From Frankia sp. AgB32 (GTDB lineage Bacteria; Actinomycetota; Actinomycetes; Frankiales; Frankiaceae): 64,000 nucleotides of DNA. The position numbers were made by a program, and so were the translations under genes. The notes under the pieces are model-generated. The model was not told where the DNA came from. It made no database searches and worked only from the letters and a program-made list of their open reading frames with translations. Of this stretch, positions 53,737 to 62,312 are shown in pieces. Every line of letters starts with the position of its first letter. Positions within the stretch are counted from its first letter, which is position 1. The stretch covers positions 16,926 through 80,925 of the forward strand of contig NZ_JALKFX010000017.1 of the NCBI RefSeq assembly GCF_023243045.1, read 5' to 3'.

Positions 53737-54948
53737 GTGGGTGAAGGTGCGTTCGAAGGCGTGCGGGTCGTCGAACTGGCGCAGTGGGTTTTCGTCCCCG
53801 TGGCGGGGGCGCTGCTGGCCGACTGGGGTGCGGACGTCATCCGGATCGAGCGGCCCGAGGGCGATCCGTACCGTGCACTGGCCACCCAGGGCATCGGGAG
53901 TGAACGCCGCGGGGTGAACCTCTCGATGGCGTTGGCCAACCGGGGCAAGCGATCGGTCGCCCTGAACCTGGCCACCGACGAGGGGCGCGCCCTGCTGGAC
54001 GAGCTCCTGGAGACGGCCGACGTCTTCCTCACCAACTTCCGGCCGGGGGCGCTGCGCCGGCTCGGGCTCGACGCCGACGAGCTGACACGACGCTTCCCGC
54101 GCCTCGTCTACGCGCGTGGCCACGGGTTCGGAGTTCGCGGGCCCGGGGCCGACCGGCCAGGCTACGACTCGTCCGCGTTCTGGGCGCAGGGCGGGATGGC
54201 GCATGTGCTGAGCCCGCCGGACCGGGACCTGCCGATCGGTCAGCGCGGGGCGATGGGCGACCGCAACGCCGCGATGTCCCTGGCCTTCGGGGTGGCCGCC
54301 GCACTGCTGGGCCGCCACCGCACCGGGCGCGGGTCCGTCGTGGACGTGTCGCTGCTCGCCACCGCGATGTGGACGCTGTCCTCGGATGTGCTCGCCGCCC
54401 TCGCCGGCGGCCGGCCCCGCGCCGCGACCGGCACCGAGGCCTACGTCAACCCGCTGGTCGGGGTGTACCGGACGAAGGACGGCCGGCACATCCAGCTGGT
54501 GTTCCTGGAGGCCGACCGCTACTGGGCCGGGTTCTGCCAGCTTCTCGGGCGCGAGGACCTGGGCGCCGACCCGCGTTTCGCCGACCTGGCCGCCCGGGCC
54601 GCCCACCGCGACGAGTGCGTCACCGCGCTCGCCGCCGAGTTCGCCACCCGCACCTTCGAGGAGTGGAAGGACCTGCTGGACGGCTTCGACGCCCCGTGGG
54701 CGCCCGTACAGGCCGTGGAGGAACTGCTCGACGATCCGCAGGTCCTGGCGAACGACTACCTCGGCGAGGTCGCCCTCGACGGCGGCTCCTCGTACACGCT
54801 TCCCACCGGACCCGTCCAGTTCGACGAGCGCCCGCCCGTGCTGCGGGTGGCGCCCGAGCACGGAGAGCACACCGAGACCGTGCTGGTCGACCTCGGCCAC
54901 TCGTGGGAGAAGATCATCGAGTTCAAGGACGCCGGGGTGATCCCGTGA
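53737..54948 (+). CDS. Family III CoA transferase (CaiB/BaiF)
   Basis: A 403-residue family III CoA transferase. The N-terminal VVELAQWVFVPVAGALLADW and DVIRIERPEGDPYR, the NRGKRSVALNLATDEGRALL block, and the likely catalytic Asp (D175 in GAMGDRNA) are all present. Unlike the protein at 9209 it lacks the racemase His motif, so CoA transfer from a donor thioester is more likely. I chose GTG 53737, six bases after GGGAGG. Its end overlaps the DUF35 gene (GTGA). Confidence 0.88.
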   Translation: MGEGAFEGVRVVELAQWVFVPVAGALLADWGADVIRIERPEGDPYRALATQGIGSERRGVNLSMALANRGKRSVALNLATDEGRALLDELLETADVFLTNFRPGALRRLGLDADELTRRFPRLVYARGHGFGVRGPGADRPGYDSSAFWAQGGMAHVLSPPDRDLPIGQRGAMGDRNAAMSLAFGVAAALLGRHRTGRGSVVDVSLLATAMWTLSSDVLAALAGGRPRAATGTEAYVNPLVGVYRTKDGRHIQLVFLEADRYWAGFCQLLGREDLGADPRFADLAARAAHRDECVTALAAEFATRTFEEWKDLLDGFDAPWAPVQAVEELLDDPQVLANDYLGEVALDGGSSYTLPTGPVQFDERPPVLRVAPEHGEHTETVLVDLGHSWEKIIEFKDAGVIP

Positions 54949-55370
54949 GCACCCCACGGCCGTTACCGGTACCGGACGAGGTCTCCCGGCCCTACTGGGC
55001 GGCGGCCGCCCGGCACACCCTCGTCGTCGCCCGATGTTCGCGGTGCGCCTCGTTCGTCCTGCCCCCGGGCCAGACCTGCCCGCACTGCCACAGCGTCGAC
55101 CCGCGGTTCCGGTTCGAGCCGGTCAGCGGCACGGGCACGGTGCGCTCGTGGACGGTCGTCCGGCAGGCGTTCCTGCCGGGTTTCGGTGCTGAGGTCCCCT
55201 TCGTTCTCGTGGACGTCGAGCTGACCGAGCAGTCCGAACTGCGGATGATCGGTCGGCTGCTCGACGGACCGGCCGCGGCCCTGCGCCTCGGCGACCGGGT
55301 GACGGTGGCCTTCGAGGATGTCGCGCCGGGCGTCTCGATCCCCGCGTTCACGCTGGGAGCGCCGGTATGA
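54945..55370 (+). CDS. DUF35 OB-fold / zinc-ribbon protein
   Basis: A 141-residue acyl-CoA-associated OB-fold protein. The rubredoxin-like zinc ribbon is CSRCASFVLPPGQTCPHC, followed by the OB-fold part (GTGTVRSWTVVRQAF; PFVLVDVEL). DUF35 proteins act as obligate partners of thiolase-fold enzymes, for example ChsH2 with Ltp2 in steroid side-chain cleavage. It is translationally coupled on both sides, and the next gene is the thiolase-like partner. Confidence 0.9.
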   Translation: MSTPRPLPVPDEVSRPYWAAAARHTLVVARCSRCASFVLPPGQTCPHCHSVDPRFRFEPVSGTGTVRSWTVVRQAFLPGFGAEVPFVLVDVELTEQSELRMIGRLLDGPAAALRLGDRVTVAFEDVAPGVSIPAFTLGAPV

Positions 55371-56566
55371 GCGGCCGGCTGGGCGCGAGCAACCAGGTCG
55401 CCCTCGTCGGCTACGCGCACAGCGTCGTCCAGCGCCACGCCGCGGCGCCGCTCGGTGTCGTCACCCTCGACACCGCACGCCGGGCGATCGCCGACGCGGG
55501 CCTGCGGACCGACCAGATCGACGGCTTCGTGACCGCCCCGCTGTTCCCGACCGCCGGCGCCCACGCCGTCGAGGACGGCGTCAGCACCGTCTCCGCCACC
55601 TGGCTGGCCGACAACCTCGGCGTCCGGCCCCGCTACGCCGCCGGCTTCCAGGGCATCGGGCAGATGCCGGGGGCGGTGGCGATGGCGGTCAACGCGATCG
55701 CCGCCGGCGCCGCCGACTACGTGGTGCTGCACCGGGCCATGCACAACCCGCCCGGCCGCTACCACGGCAACCCGATGGCGTCGGCCGGTGGATCACTGCA
55801 GTGGACGGCGCCGCAGGGCTACTTCGGCCCGCTGTCGATGATCGCTCTGCCCTACAACGAGTACATCCAGCGCTACGGCGCCAGCCGCGAGGCGATGGCC
55901 GCCGTCCTGGTCGAGGCCCGCAAGAACGGCGCCCGGCTGCCGTGGTCCTACTGGCACGGGCGGCCGCTGTCGGCCGAGGAGTACCTGGCCGAGCCGATGA
56001 TCAGCGATCCGATCTGCCGGTACGACTGCGACATCCCGGTCGACGGCGTGGCGACCTTCGTCCTGACCTCCGCGCGCCGCGCCGCCGACCTGCCGCATCG
56101 ACCGGTCTACGTCTCGGGCTACGCCACCAGCGCCCCCGCGACCCGGCGGCTACCCCTGCACTGGCCGCTCGACGACATCATGTCGGTCGGCCAGGAGACG
56201 ACTCGGCGGCTGTGGGAGAGCGCCGGCGTGGGCCCGACCGAGGTCGACCTGCCGCAGCTCTACGACGGGTTCTCGCCGTTCGTGTACTTCTGGCTGGAGA
56301 CGCTCGGTCTCTGCCCGCCGGGCGAGGCACATCGTTTCGTACTCGACGGCGGCATCGACAGCGACAGTCCCAAGGGTCTGCCGGTTCTTTCCGGCGGCGG
56401 AGCGCTGGGCAACGGCCGGATGCACGGCGTTCCCCAGATGCTGGAGTGCTATCTCCAGCTCGCGGGTCGGGCCGGTGACCGCCAGCGCACGGCAACCATC
56501 GGCGTCGCCTGCCAGTCCTCGCCGCACTTCGGCGGGGCGGTCGTGTACAGCGCGGAGCAGTTTTGA
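55367..56566 (+). CDS. Thiolase-superfamily protein (SCP2/Ltp-like), probable C-C lyase
   Basis: A 399-residue thiolase-fold protein. At the position of the usual nucleophilic Cys the text is RPRYAAGFQGIGQMPGAVAM, with no cysteine. The later RYDCDIPVDGVATFVLTSAR is typical of SCP2-type thiolases, and the C-terminal active-site loop reads SGGGALGNGRMHGVPQ instead of the usual GHPxG. This is what is known for Ltp2-type retro-aldolases, which work with a DUF35 partner. I therefore favour retro-aldol cleavage of a 3-hydroxyacyl-CoA over classical thiolysis, although the exact substrate is unknown. Confidence 0.85.
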   Translation: MSGRLGASNQVALVGYAHSVVQRHAAAPLGVVTLDTARRAIADAGLRTDQIDGFVTAPLFPTAGAHAVEDGVSTVSATWLADNLGVRPRYAAGFQGIGQMPGAVAMAVNAIAAGAADYVVLHRAMHNPPGRYHGNPMASAGGSLQWTAPQGYFGPLSMIALPYNEYIQRYGASREAMAAVLVEARKNGARLPWSYWHGRPLSAEEYLAEPMISDPICRYDCDIPVDGVATFVLTSARRAADLPHRPVYVSGYATSAPATRRLPLHWPLDDIMSVGQETTRRLWESAGVGPTEVDLPQLYDGFSPFVYFWLETLGLCPPGEAHRFVLDGGIDSDSPKGLPVLSGGGALGNGRMHGVPQMLECYLQLAGRAGDRQRTATIGVACQSSPHFGGAVVYSAEQF

Positions 56567-56647
56567 GCGCCGCCGCCGCGGGCTCGCAGTCGCCGCCGCG
56601 CCGTCCAGCGCGTGCGGCGCGACCAATCCGGCAGAAGGGAAGCGTCC

Positions 56648-58117
56648 GTGTCTGAGGTTCTTGCCGAGCGGCGCTCGTATGTGGCCGGTAGCTGGATCAC
56701 GGGCGAGGAGACCCTCGCCGTGGAGAACCCGGCCGATGAGACGACGTTCACCGAGGTGGGCGTGACGCCGCTGGCCGAGATCGAGCGTGCGATCCTCGCC
56801 GCCCGCCGCAGCTTCGACGAGGGATCGTGGGCGCAGGCCCCCCGGGAGCACCGTGCCCAGGTCATCGGCGCCTTCCTCGACGCCGTGGAGGCGTCCCGCG
56901 ACGCTCTGATCGCGACCATGGTCGCCGAGGCCGGCCAGCCGGTGCAGTTCGCGGAACAGGCGCAGTACCTCGCCGGCGTGGCCCTCGGTCGCAACACGAT
57001 TAAGCTGTACCTGTCGATGCCGGACGAGGAATTCAACCCGGTACCCCTCGACGATCTCGTCCGTGGCGGCACCACCCTGAGCATCCGACGCTACGAGCCG
57101 GTCGGCGTGGTGTCGGCGATCACGCCCTACAACGGTGCGATCATCATGGCCTTCCAGAAGCTCATCCCCGCGCTGCTGGCGGGCAACTCGGTGATCCTGC
57201 GGCCGAGCCCGTTGACGCCGCTGTCCTCGCTGGTGTTCGGCACCGCGGCGCAGGCGGCCGGCCTGCCGCCGGGCGTGCTCAGCGTCGTCAACGAGGCCGG
57301 CGCGGCCGGCGCGGAGCTGCTCACCTCCCATCCCGCCATCGACATGGTCTCGTTCACCGGCTCCACCGCGGTCGGCCGGCGTATCCTCGCCCAGGCCGCG
57401 TCGACGGTGAAGCACGTGGCCCTCGAACTCGGCGGCAAGTCGGCGCAGATCTACCTGCCGGACGCGGTGGAGCGGGCCGCTGCCGGCGCCGCCGCGGTGG
57501 TCGCCCTCACCAGCGGGCAGGCCTGCGTCGCCGCGACCCGGATGCTGGTGCCGCAGGACCGCAAGGACGAGGTGGTCGAGTCGGTGTCGCGGATGTACGC
57601 CGCGCTCACGGTCGGCCCGCCCACGCAGGCGGGCACGATGCTCGGCCCGCTGATCAATGCCGCGGCGCGCGAGCGGTGCGAGCGTTATGTCGCGCTGGCG
57701 CAGGAGCACGGCGGCAAGGTCGCGTTCGGCGGTGGCCGGCCGGCCGGGCTCGACCGCGGCTACTACTTCGAGCCGACCGTCCTCGACGTGCCGGACAACA
57801 CCAACCCGGCGGCCCAGGACGAGATCTTCGGCCCCGTCCTGACCATCATCGGCTACCGCGACGTCGACGACGCGGTGCGGATCGCCAACGACAGCGAGTA
57901 CGGCCTGTCCGGTCAGGTGTACGGCGCGGACGTCCCGGCGGCGCTCGCGGTCGCCCGCCGGCTGCGGACCGGGGCCGTCGCGGTCAACCGCGGGCTGTTC
58001 AGCGCCTACGCGCCGAGCGGCGGCTACGGGCAGAGCGGCCTCGGCCGTGAGCGCGGGCCGGATGGCATCAGGTCGTTCCAGGAAGTCAAGCACGTGTCCG
58101 TCGGCGACCTTCGCTGA
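56648..58117 (+). CDS. NAD(P)-dependent aldehyde dehydrogenase
   Basis: A 489-residue aldehyde dehydrogenase. The catalytic Cys is C293 in GQACVAATR and the general base is E260 in LELGGKSA; the nucleotide-binding FTGSTAVGRRI and the late EIFGPVLTIIGY are typical. It starts at GTG 56648 after AAGGGAAG. It would convert the aldehyde made by the alcohol dehydrogenase, or released by the lyase, into an acid. It is in the same direction as the island operon with 81 bp between it and the thiolase-like gene. Confidence 0.92.
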   Translation: MSEVLAERRSYVAGSWITGEETLAVENPADETTFTEVGVTPLAEIERAILAARRSFDEGSWAQAPREHRAQVIGAFLDAVEASRDALIATMVAEAGQPVQFAEQAQYLAGVALGRNTIKLYLSMPDEEFNPVPLDDLVRGGTTLSIRRYEPVGVVSAITPYNGAIIMAFQKLIPALLAGNSVILRPSPLTPLSSLVFGTAAQAAGLPPGVLSVVNEAGAAGAELLTSHPAIDMVSFTGSTAVGRRILAQAASTVKHVALELGGKSAQIYLPDAVERAAAGAAAVVALTSGQACVAATRMLVPQDRKDEVVESVSRMYAALTVGPPTQAGTMLGPLINAAARERCERYVALAQEHGGKVAFGGGRPAGLDRGYYFEPTVLDVPDNTNPAAQDEIFGPVLTIIGYRDVDDAVRIANDSEYGLSGQVYGADVPAALAVARRLRTGAVAVNRGLFSAYAPSGGYGQSGLGRERGPDGIRSFQEVKHVSVGDLR

Positions 58118-58142
58118 CCTCGCCCCGAAACGGAGGAGCACC

Positions 58143-59348
58143 ATGACCGATCTGAACCTCGACTGGCTGATCTCGGTGGACGACCATGTCCTGGAGCCGC
58201 CGAACCTGTGGCTCGACCGGATCGCCAGCAAGGACCACGACCGTGCCCCGCACATGGAGTTCGACGACAAGGGCATGGACTTCTGGGTCTACGACGGCAA
58301 GAAGTTCCCCAGCTCCGGCCTGAGCGCGGTGGTCGGGAAGTCGAAGGAGGAGTTCAGCCCCGAGCCGCTGCCCTACAGCGAGATGCGGCCGGGATGCTAC
58401 GACGCGAAGGCCCGGCTCGAGGACATGGACCGGGCCGGCATTCTGGCGTCGCTGTGCTTCCCGACCATCACCCGGTTCTGCGGGCAGCTGTTCATGGAGG
58501 CCAGCGACCGCGAGTTCGGCTTCCAGTGCCTGCAGGCCTACAACGACTGGATGATCGAGGAATGGTGCGGCTCCGCGCCGGGCCGCTACATCCCGCTGGT
58601 GCTGATCCCCATGTGGGACCCGCAGCTGGCCGCCCGTGAGCTTGAGCGCTGCGCGGCCAAGGGCGCGACCGCGTTCGCGTTCTCCGAGAACCCGGAGCCG
58701 CTGGGCCTGCCCACCATCCATGACCCCAAGGGGTACTGGGACCCGGTGATGGCTGCGGCGAACGACCTCGAGATGGTCGTGTCGATGCACGTCGGCTCGT
58801 CCTCGCAGCTCCCGCAGATCTCCCGGGACGCGCCGTTCATGGCCAACCTCGCCTGGGGCGCGACGCGTACGTCGGGAACGATGCTGGCCTGGCTGTTCAG
58901 CGGACTGTTCCAGCGTTTCCCCAAGCTCAAGATCGCGCTGTCCGAGGGTGAAGTCGGTTGGATTCCGTACTTCCTGGAGCGGGCCGAGCAGGTCATCGAC
59001 AAGCAGCGGTTCTGGGTGCAGCGCGGGGTCACGTTCGGAGACCATGCCGCCGCGGGCGCCCTCGACCTGAACACCTTCGACATCCGGGCCACGTTCCGCG
59101 ACCACGTGTTCGGCTGCTTCATCGAGGACGCGCACGGTATCGCGAGCATCGGCGAGATCGGCGAGGACAACATCATGTGCGAGACCGACTACCCGCACTC
59201 CGACTCGACCTGGCCGAACTCGATCACGGTCGTGAAGAACCTCATCCAGCACCTTTCGCCGGAACTCCAGTACAAGATCCTTCGTGGCAACGCCGAGCGG
59301 CTCTACCGCTTCACCCCGGCGGCGCCACCAGCACTGGCGAGCGTCTGA
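58143..59348 (+). CDS. Amidohydrolase-2 family metal-dependent hydrolase/decarboxylase
   Basis: A 401-residue TIM-barrel protein of the amidohydrolase-2 (ACMSD-like) family. It opens with SVDDHVLEPPNLWLDR, has the mid-barrel MVVSMHVGSSSQLPQ, and ends with the metal-binding ETDYPHSDSTWPNS. Members hydrolyse C-C or C-N bonds or decarboxylate ring acids. Proteins of this subgroup are frequent in actinobacterial islands for terpenoid or steroid breakdown. GGAGGA precedes the ATG. The ferredoxin gene begins directly at its stop. Confidence 0.88.
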   Translation: MTDLNLDWLISVDDHVLEPPNLWLDRIASKDHDRAPHMEFDDKGMDFWVYDGKKFPSSGLSAVVGKSKEEFSPEPLPYSEMRPGCYDAKARLEDMDRAGILASLCFPTITRFCGQLFMEASDREFGFQCLQAYNDWMIEEWCGSAPGRYIPLVLIPMWDPQLAARELERCAAKGATAFAFSENPEPLGLPTIHDPKGYWDPVMAAANDLEMVVSMHVGSSSQLPQISRDAPFMANLAWGATRTSGTMLAWLFSGLFQRFPKLKIALSEGEVGWIPYFLERAEQVIDKQRFWVQRGVTFGDHAAAGALDLNTFDIRATFRDHVFGCFIEDAHGIASIGEIGEDNIMCETDYPHSDSTWPNSITVVKNLIQHLSPELQYKILRGNAERLYRFTPAAPPALASV

Positions 59349-59564
59349 ATGTCAGTGGACCAGGGCGTCGCCGTCGTCGACCGGAGTCGGTGCGTCGGTA
59401 GCGGGATGTGCATCGTCTACGCCCCCGGGACCTTCGCCCATGACGACGAGGCCAAGGCAGTGGTGCTCGATCCCGCCGGGGATGACCTGGAGACGGTCGA
59501 GATCGCGGTCGAGGCCTGTCCCACGAGCGCGCTGCGCCTCGTGGGAGATCAGGAGGAACAGTGA
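59349..59564 (+). CDS. [3Fe-4S] ferredoxin
   Basis: A 71-residue ferredoxin with cluster ligands C15, C21 and C57 (RCVGSGMC ... EACPTSAL). The Gly-rich spacing in place of a fourth Cys makes it the [3Fe-4S] type that typically serves actinobacterial P450s. It starts right after the amidohydrolase stop and overlaps the SDR gene (GTGA). The P450 two genes downstream is the expected partner; its reductase is not in the window unless the reductase at 3668 serves both. Confidence 0.93.
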   Translation: MSVDQGVAVVDRSRCVGSGMCIVYAPGTFAHDDEAKAVVLDPAGDDLETVEIAVEACPTSALRLVGDQEEQ

Positions 59565-60346
59565 CAGCGTCACTCGAGGGGCGAGCCGCGATCGTGACCG
59601 GCGCCGGTTCCGGCGTCGGTCGGGCCTCGGCCCTGCGGTTCGCCCAGGAGGGCGCCCGGGTCGTCTGTGCCGACATCGACCTGGCCGGCGCCAAGGAGAC
59701 GAGCCGCCTCGTCGAGGCCGCCGGCGGCACCGCCTTCGCCGTGGCCTGCGACGTCTCCCGTGAGGACGACGTGGTGGCGGCGATCGCCGCCACCGTCGAG
59801 CGGTACGGCCAGCTCGACATCATGTTCAACAACGCCGGCATTCCGACGCCGCGTCTCGGCGCGAAACTCGAGGACCACAGCGTGGCGGAGTTCGACCGGC
59901 TGACGGCGGTCAACCTGCGGAGCGTCTTTCTGGGCTCCAAGTACGCGGTGCTCCAGTTCAAGAAGCAGGGCAGCGGCGGCGTCATTCTCAACACCGGTTC
60001 CGTGGCCGGGATCGTCGCCTGGGGCGGCGCCGCGTACGGCGCGACCAAGGGCGGCGTTCACCAGCTGACCCGCAGCGTCGCGATCGAAGGGGCGCCGTTC
60101 GGTATCCGGGCGAACGCCATCTGCCCGGCCGGAATGCCGGCCACGAACTTCATGACCACCGGCGGTCTGCCGGACGACGCCGACGCGCGGGAGGCGACCA
60201 CCAGAGCGGTCGGCGCGTCGCATCCGCTGGGTCGGCCGATCACGGCCGAGGACTGCGCGCAGGCCGCGGTCTTCCTGGTGTCGGATCAGTCGGCCAACGT
60301 CACCGGCATCCTCCTGCCGGTCGACGGCGGATATGTGGCGAGGTGA
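59561..60346 (+). CDS. Short-chain dehydrogenase/reductase
   Basis: A 261-residue classical SDR. TGAGSGVG forms the NAD(P)-binding turn, NNAG follows at IMFNNAGIP, and the catalytic Ser and Tyr-x3-Lys are in NTGSVAGIV and YGATKGGVHQL. CADIDL after the second strand suggests NAD preference. It is coupled to the ferredoxin and P450 genes and probably oxidises the alcohol that the P450 creates. Confidence 0.92.
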   Translation: MTASLEGRAAIVTGAGSGVGRASALRFAQEGARVVCADIDLAGAKETSRLVEAAGGTAFAVACDVSREDDVVAAIAATVERYGQLDIMFNNAGIPTPRLGAKLEDHSVAEFDRLTAVNLRSVFLGSKYAVLQFKKQGSGGVILNTGSVAGIVAWGGAAYGATKGGVHQLTRSVAIEGAPFGIRANAICPAGMPATNFMTTGGLPDDADAREATTRAVGASHPLGRPITAEDCAQAAVFLVSDQSANVTGILLPVDGGYVAR

Positions 60347-60350
60347 TCCG

Positions 60351-61598
60351 GTGACCACTCTGCAGGCTTTGAACCGAGACCGGCTCAAAGAGCTGTTCGA
60401 CCTCCGAAGCAGCTACAACAGCCTGATGGGTGGGGATTTCCAGACGGACCCCTATCCCCTCTGGGCGCGGCTGCGGGCCGAGGCGCCGGTGCACGACGGC
60501 ACGGTGCACAAGCTGAGCGGCTATCCCGGGGAGGCGTTCTTCCAGGGACTGCCGTTCCCGGACCAGCCGCACTTCTCGGCGTTCACCTTCGCCGCCTGCG
60601 ACGCGGCGCTGCGTGACGAGGTCACCTTCGCGTCGTCACCGGCGGTGGTCGACGGGACCGGCGAGATACCCGGCTTCGAGACCAGCATGCTCTCGATGAA
60701 CGGCGCGATGCACCGGCGCTACCGCGCGCTGGTCCAGCCGTCCTTCGTTCCCGCGAAGGCCGGCTGGTGGATCACCAAGTGGATCGAGGAGACGGTCCAA
60801 CTGCTGGTCGACGGCCTCGTCGATCAGGGCCGGGCGGAGCTCAACGTCGACTTCTGCGCGGCCATCCCAATCCTGACGATCACCCACAGCTTCGGCATCC
60901 CGATCGAGCAGGCGCTTGAGGTGCGTGCGTCGCTGGGCACGCCCGCCAAGATCGCCGCCATGCTCGCGCCGATCGTCGCGGCCCGCCGCGAAGACCCGCA
61001 GGACGACCTGATCAGCGTGCTCGTCCAGGCCGAACTGCGCGACGAGGACGGCGTCAACCAGCGGCTGTCCGACCTCGAGATCTACTCCTTCGCGATCCTG
61101 CTGCTGCTGGCGGGCTCCGGCACGACCTGGAAGCAGATGGGCATCGTCCTCACCGCCCTGCTCGAGCGGCCGGAGCTGCTGGCGGCGGTGCGGTCGGACC
61201 GGTCGCTGCTGCGGCCGGCCATCGAGGAGGCGTTGCGGTGGACGCCGACCGACCCGATGTTCTCCCGCCACGTCACCCGCGACACCGAGTTCTTCGGCAA
61301 GCACCTGCCGGCGGGATCGGTGCTGCACCTGTGCCTCGGCGCCGCCAACCGCGACCCCGCACGGTGGGACCGGCCCGACGAGTTCGACCCGCGCCGGCCG
61401 GTCAAGCGCTCCCTCGGCTTCGGCGGCGGTTTCCACATCTGCCTCGGGATGCACGTTGCTCGGGCCGAGATGCTCGTCGGCATCGGCGCGCTGCTCGACC
61501 GGCTGCCCAACCTGCGGTTGGACCCCGACGGCCCGCAGCCCCGCTACATCGGCATGTACGAGCGTGGGGCCACCGAGATTCCCGTCGTCTTCGGCTGA
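60351..61598 (+). CDS. Cytochrome P450
   Basis: A 415-residue P450. The I-helix motif is AGSGTT, ExxR is within EEALRWTPTD, and the heme ligand is C364 in FGGGFHICLGM. The GTG at 60351 is preceded by GAGGTG; an in-frame ATG at 60333 inside the SDR gene is a less likely start. With the dedicated ferredoxin just upstream it forms a class I system. In this island it is the most likely first oxidation step on the imported substrate. Confidence 0.93.
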   Translation: MTTLQALNRDRLKELFDLRSSYNSLMGGDFQTDPYPLWARLRAEAPVHDGTVHKLSGYPGEAFFQGLPFPDQPHFSAFTFAACDAALRDEVTFASSPAVVDGTGEIPGFETSMLSMNGAMHRRYRALVQPSFVPAKAGWWITKWIEETVQLLVDGLVDQGRAELNVDFCAAIPILTITHSFGIPIEQALEVRASLGTPAKIAAMLAPIVAARREDPQDDLISVLVQAELRDEDGVNQRLSDLEIYSFAILLLLAGSGTTWKQMGIVLTALLERPELLAAVRSDRSLLRPAIEEALRWTPTDPMFSRHVTRDTEFFGKHLPAGSVLHLCLGAANRDPARWDRPDEFDPRRPVKRSLGFGGGFHICLGMHVARAEMLVGIGALLDRLPNLRLDPDGPQPRYIGMYERGATEIPVVFG

Positions 61599-61682
61599 CG
61601 GGAAACGGCGTCGCGGTGGTCCGCGGCGATGTCCGCCGCGGGCCACCGCACGGAACATTCGAGGATCACAGGAGGCAGGCGC

Positions 61683-62117
61683 GTGACCGAGCAGAACTAC
61701 CAGGCCCCGGATCTGAACCTGGTCGGAGCCGAGCATGTGCGGCGCTACCAGGAGACCAACGGCGAGGTGGGCTACGACTGGAACGGTGTGCACGCGTTGC
61801 TGCTCACCACCACCGGCCGTCGTAGCGGCGAACCCCGCACCAACGCCCTCATCTTCGCCCGGGACGGTGCCGACTACCTGGTCGTGGCCTCCCTGGGTGG
61901 GGCCCCGAAGGACCCCCTGTGGTACGGGAACCTCGTCGCGAACCCCGAAGCCAGGATCCAGGTCCGCGATCAGCACCTGTCGGTGACGGCCCGCACCGCG
62001 ACCGACGAGGAACGGCCCCGGCTCTGGAAGATCGTCTCGACGGAGTGGCCGAACTACAACGTCTACCAGGAGCGGACCGACCGGAAGATTCCGGTCGTGG
62101 TGCTGTCGACGTCCTGA
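61683..62117 (+). CDS. Deazaflavin (F420)-dependent nitroreductase-family protein
   Basis: A 144-residue split beta-barrel protein of the DDN family. LLLTTTGRRSGEPRTNALIF, then DYLVVASLGGAPKDPLWYGN followed by LVANPEARIQV are the characteristic stretches. Mycobacterial relatives use reduced F420 to reduce nitro groups or quinones. The start is GTG 61683 after AGGAGG. It supports an actinobacterial host that makes F420 and may carry out a reduction step in the pathway. Confidence 0.9.
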   Translation: MTEQNYQAPDLNLVGAEHVRRYQETNGEVGYDWNGVHALLLTTTGRRSGEPRTNALIFARDGADYLVVASLGGAPKDPLWYGNLVANPEARIQVRDQHLSVTARTATDEERPRLWKIVSTEWPNYNVYQERTDRKIPVVVLSTS

Positions 62118-62210
62118 GTGCCCGCGAGGGCCTGGCCCGGCATTTTCCCGGCGATCGTTTTCGAAGTTGAACTATCGAAGTCCAACCGTCGACGTCGGTC
62201 TTCTGACCGT

Positions 62211-62270
62211 GTTCCCCCGGGCTGTGTTCCTCGGGCTGTGTTCCCCGGAAACCAGCGGTTCCCCGGAAAC
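62211..62270. promoter_or_regulatory. Short direct repeats upstream of the acyl-CoA synthetase
   Basis: CGGGCTGTGTTCC occurs at 62218-62230 and 62232-62244, and TTCCCCGGAAAC at 62241-62252 and 62259-62270. The TTCC-CC-GGAA core is an inverted repeat, so two operator-like half-pairs lie 18 bp apart, 45-70 bp before the synthetase start. They are a candidate regulator binding site. Confidence 0.45.
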
Positions 62271-62312
62271 AAGTCGGCGACGGTGACATCACTGTAGCGC
62301 GGAGGATACGCG

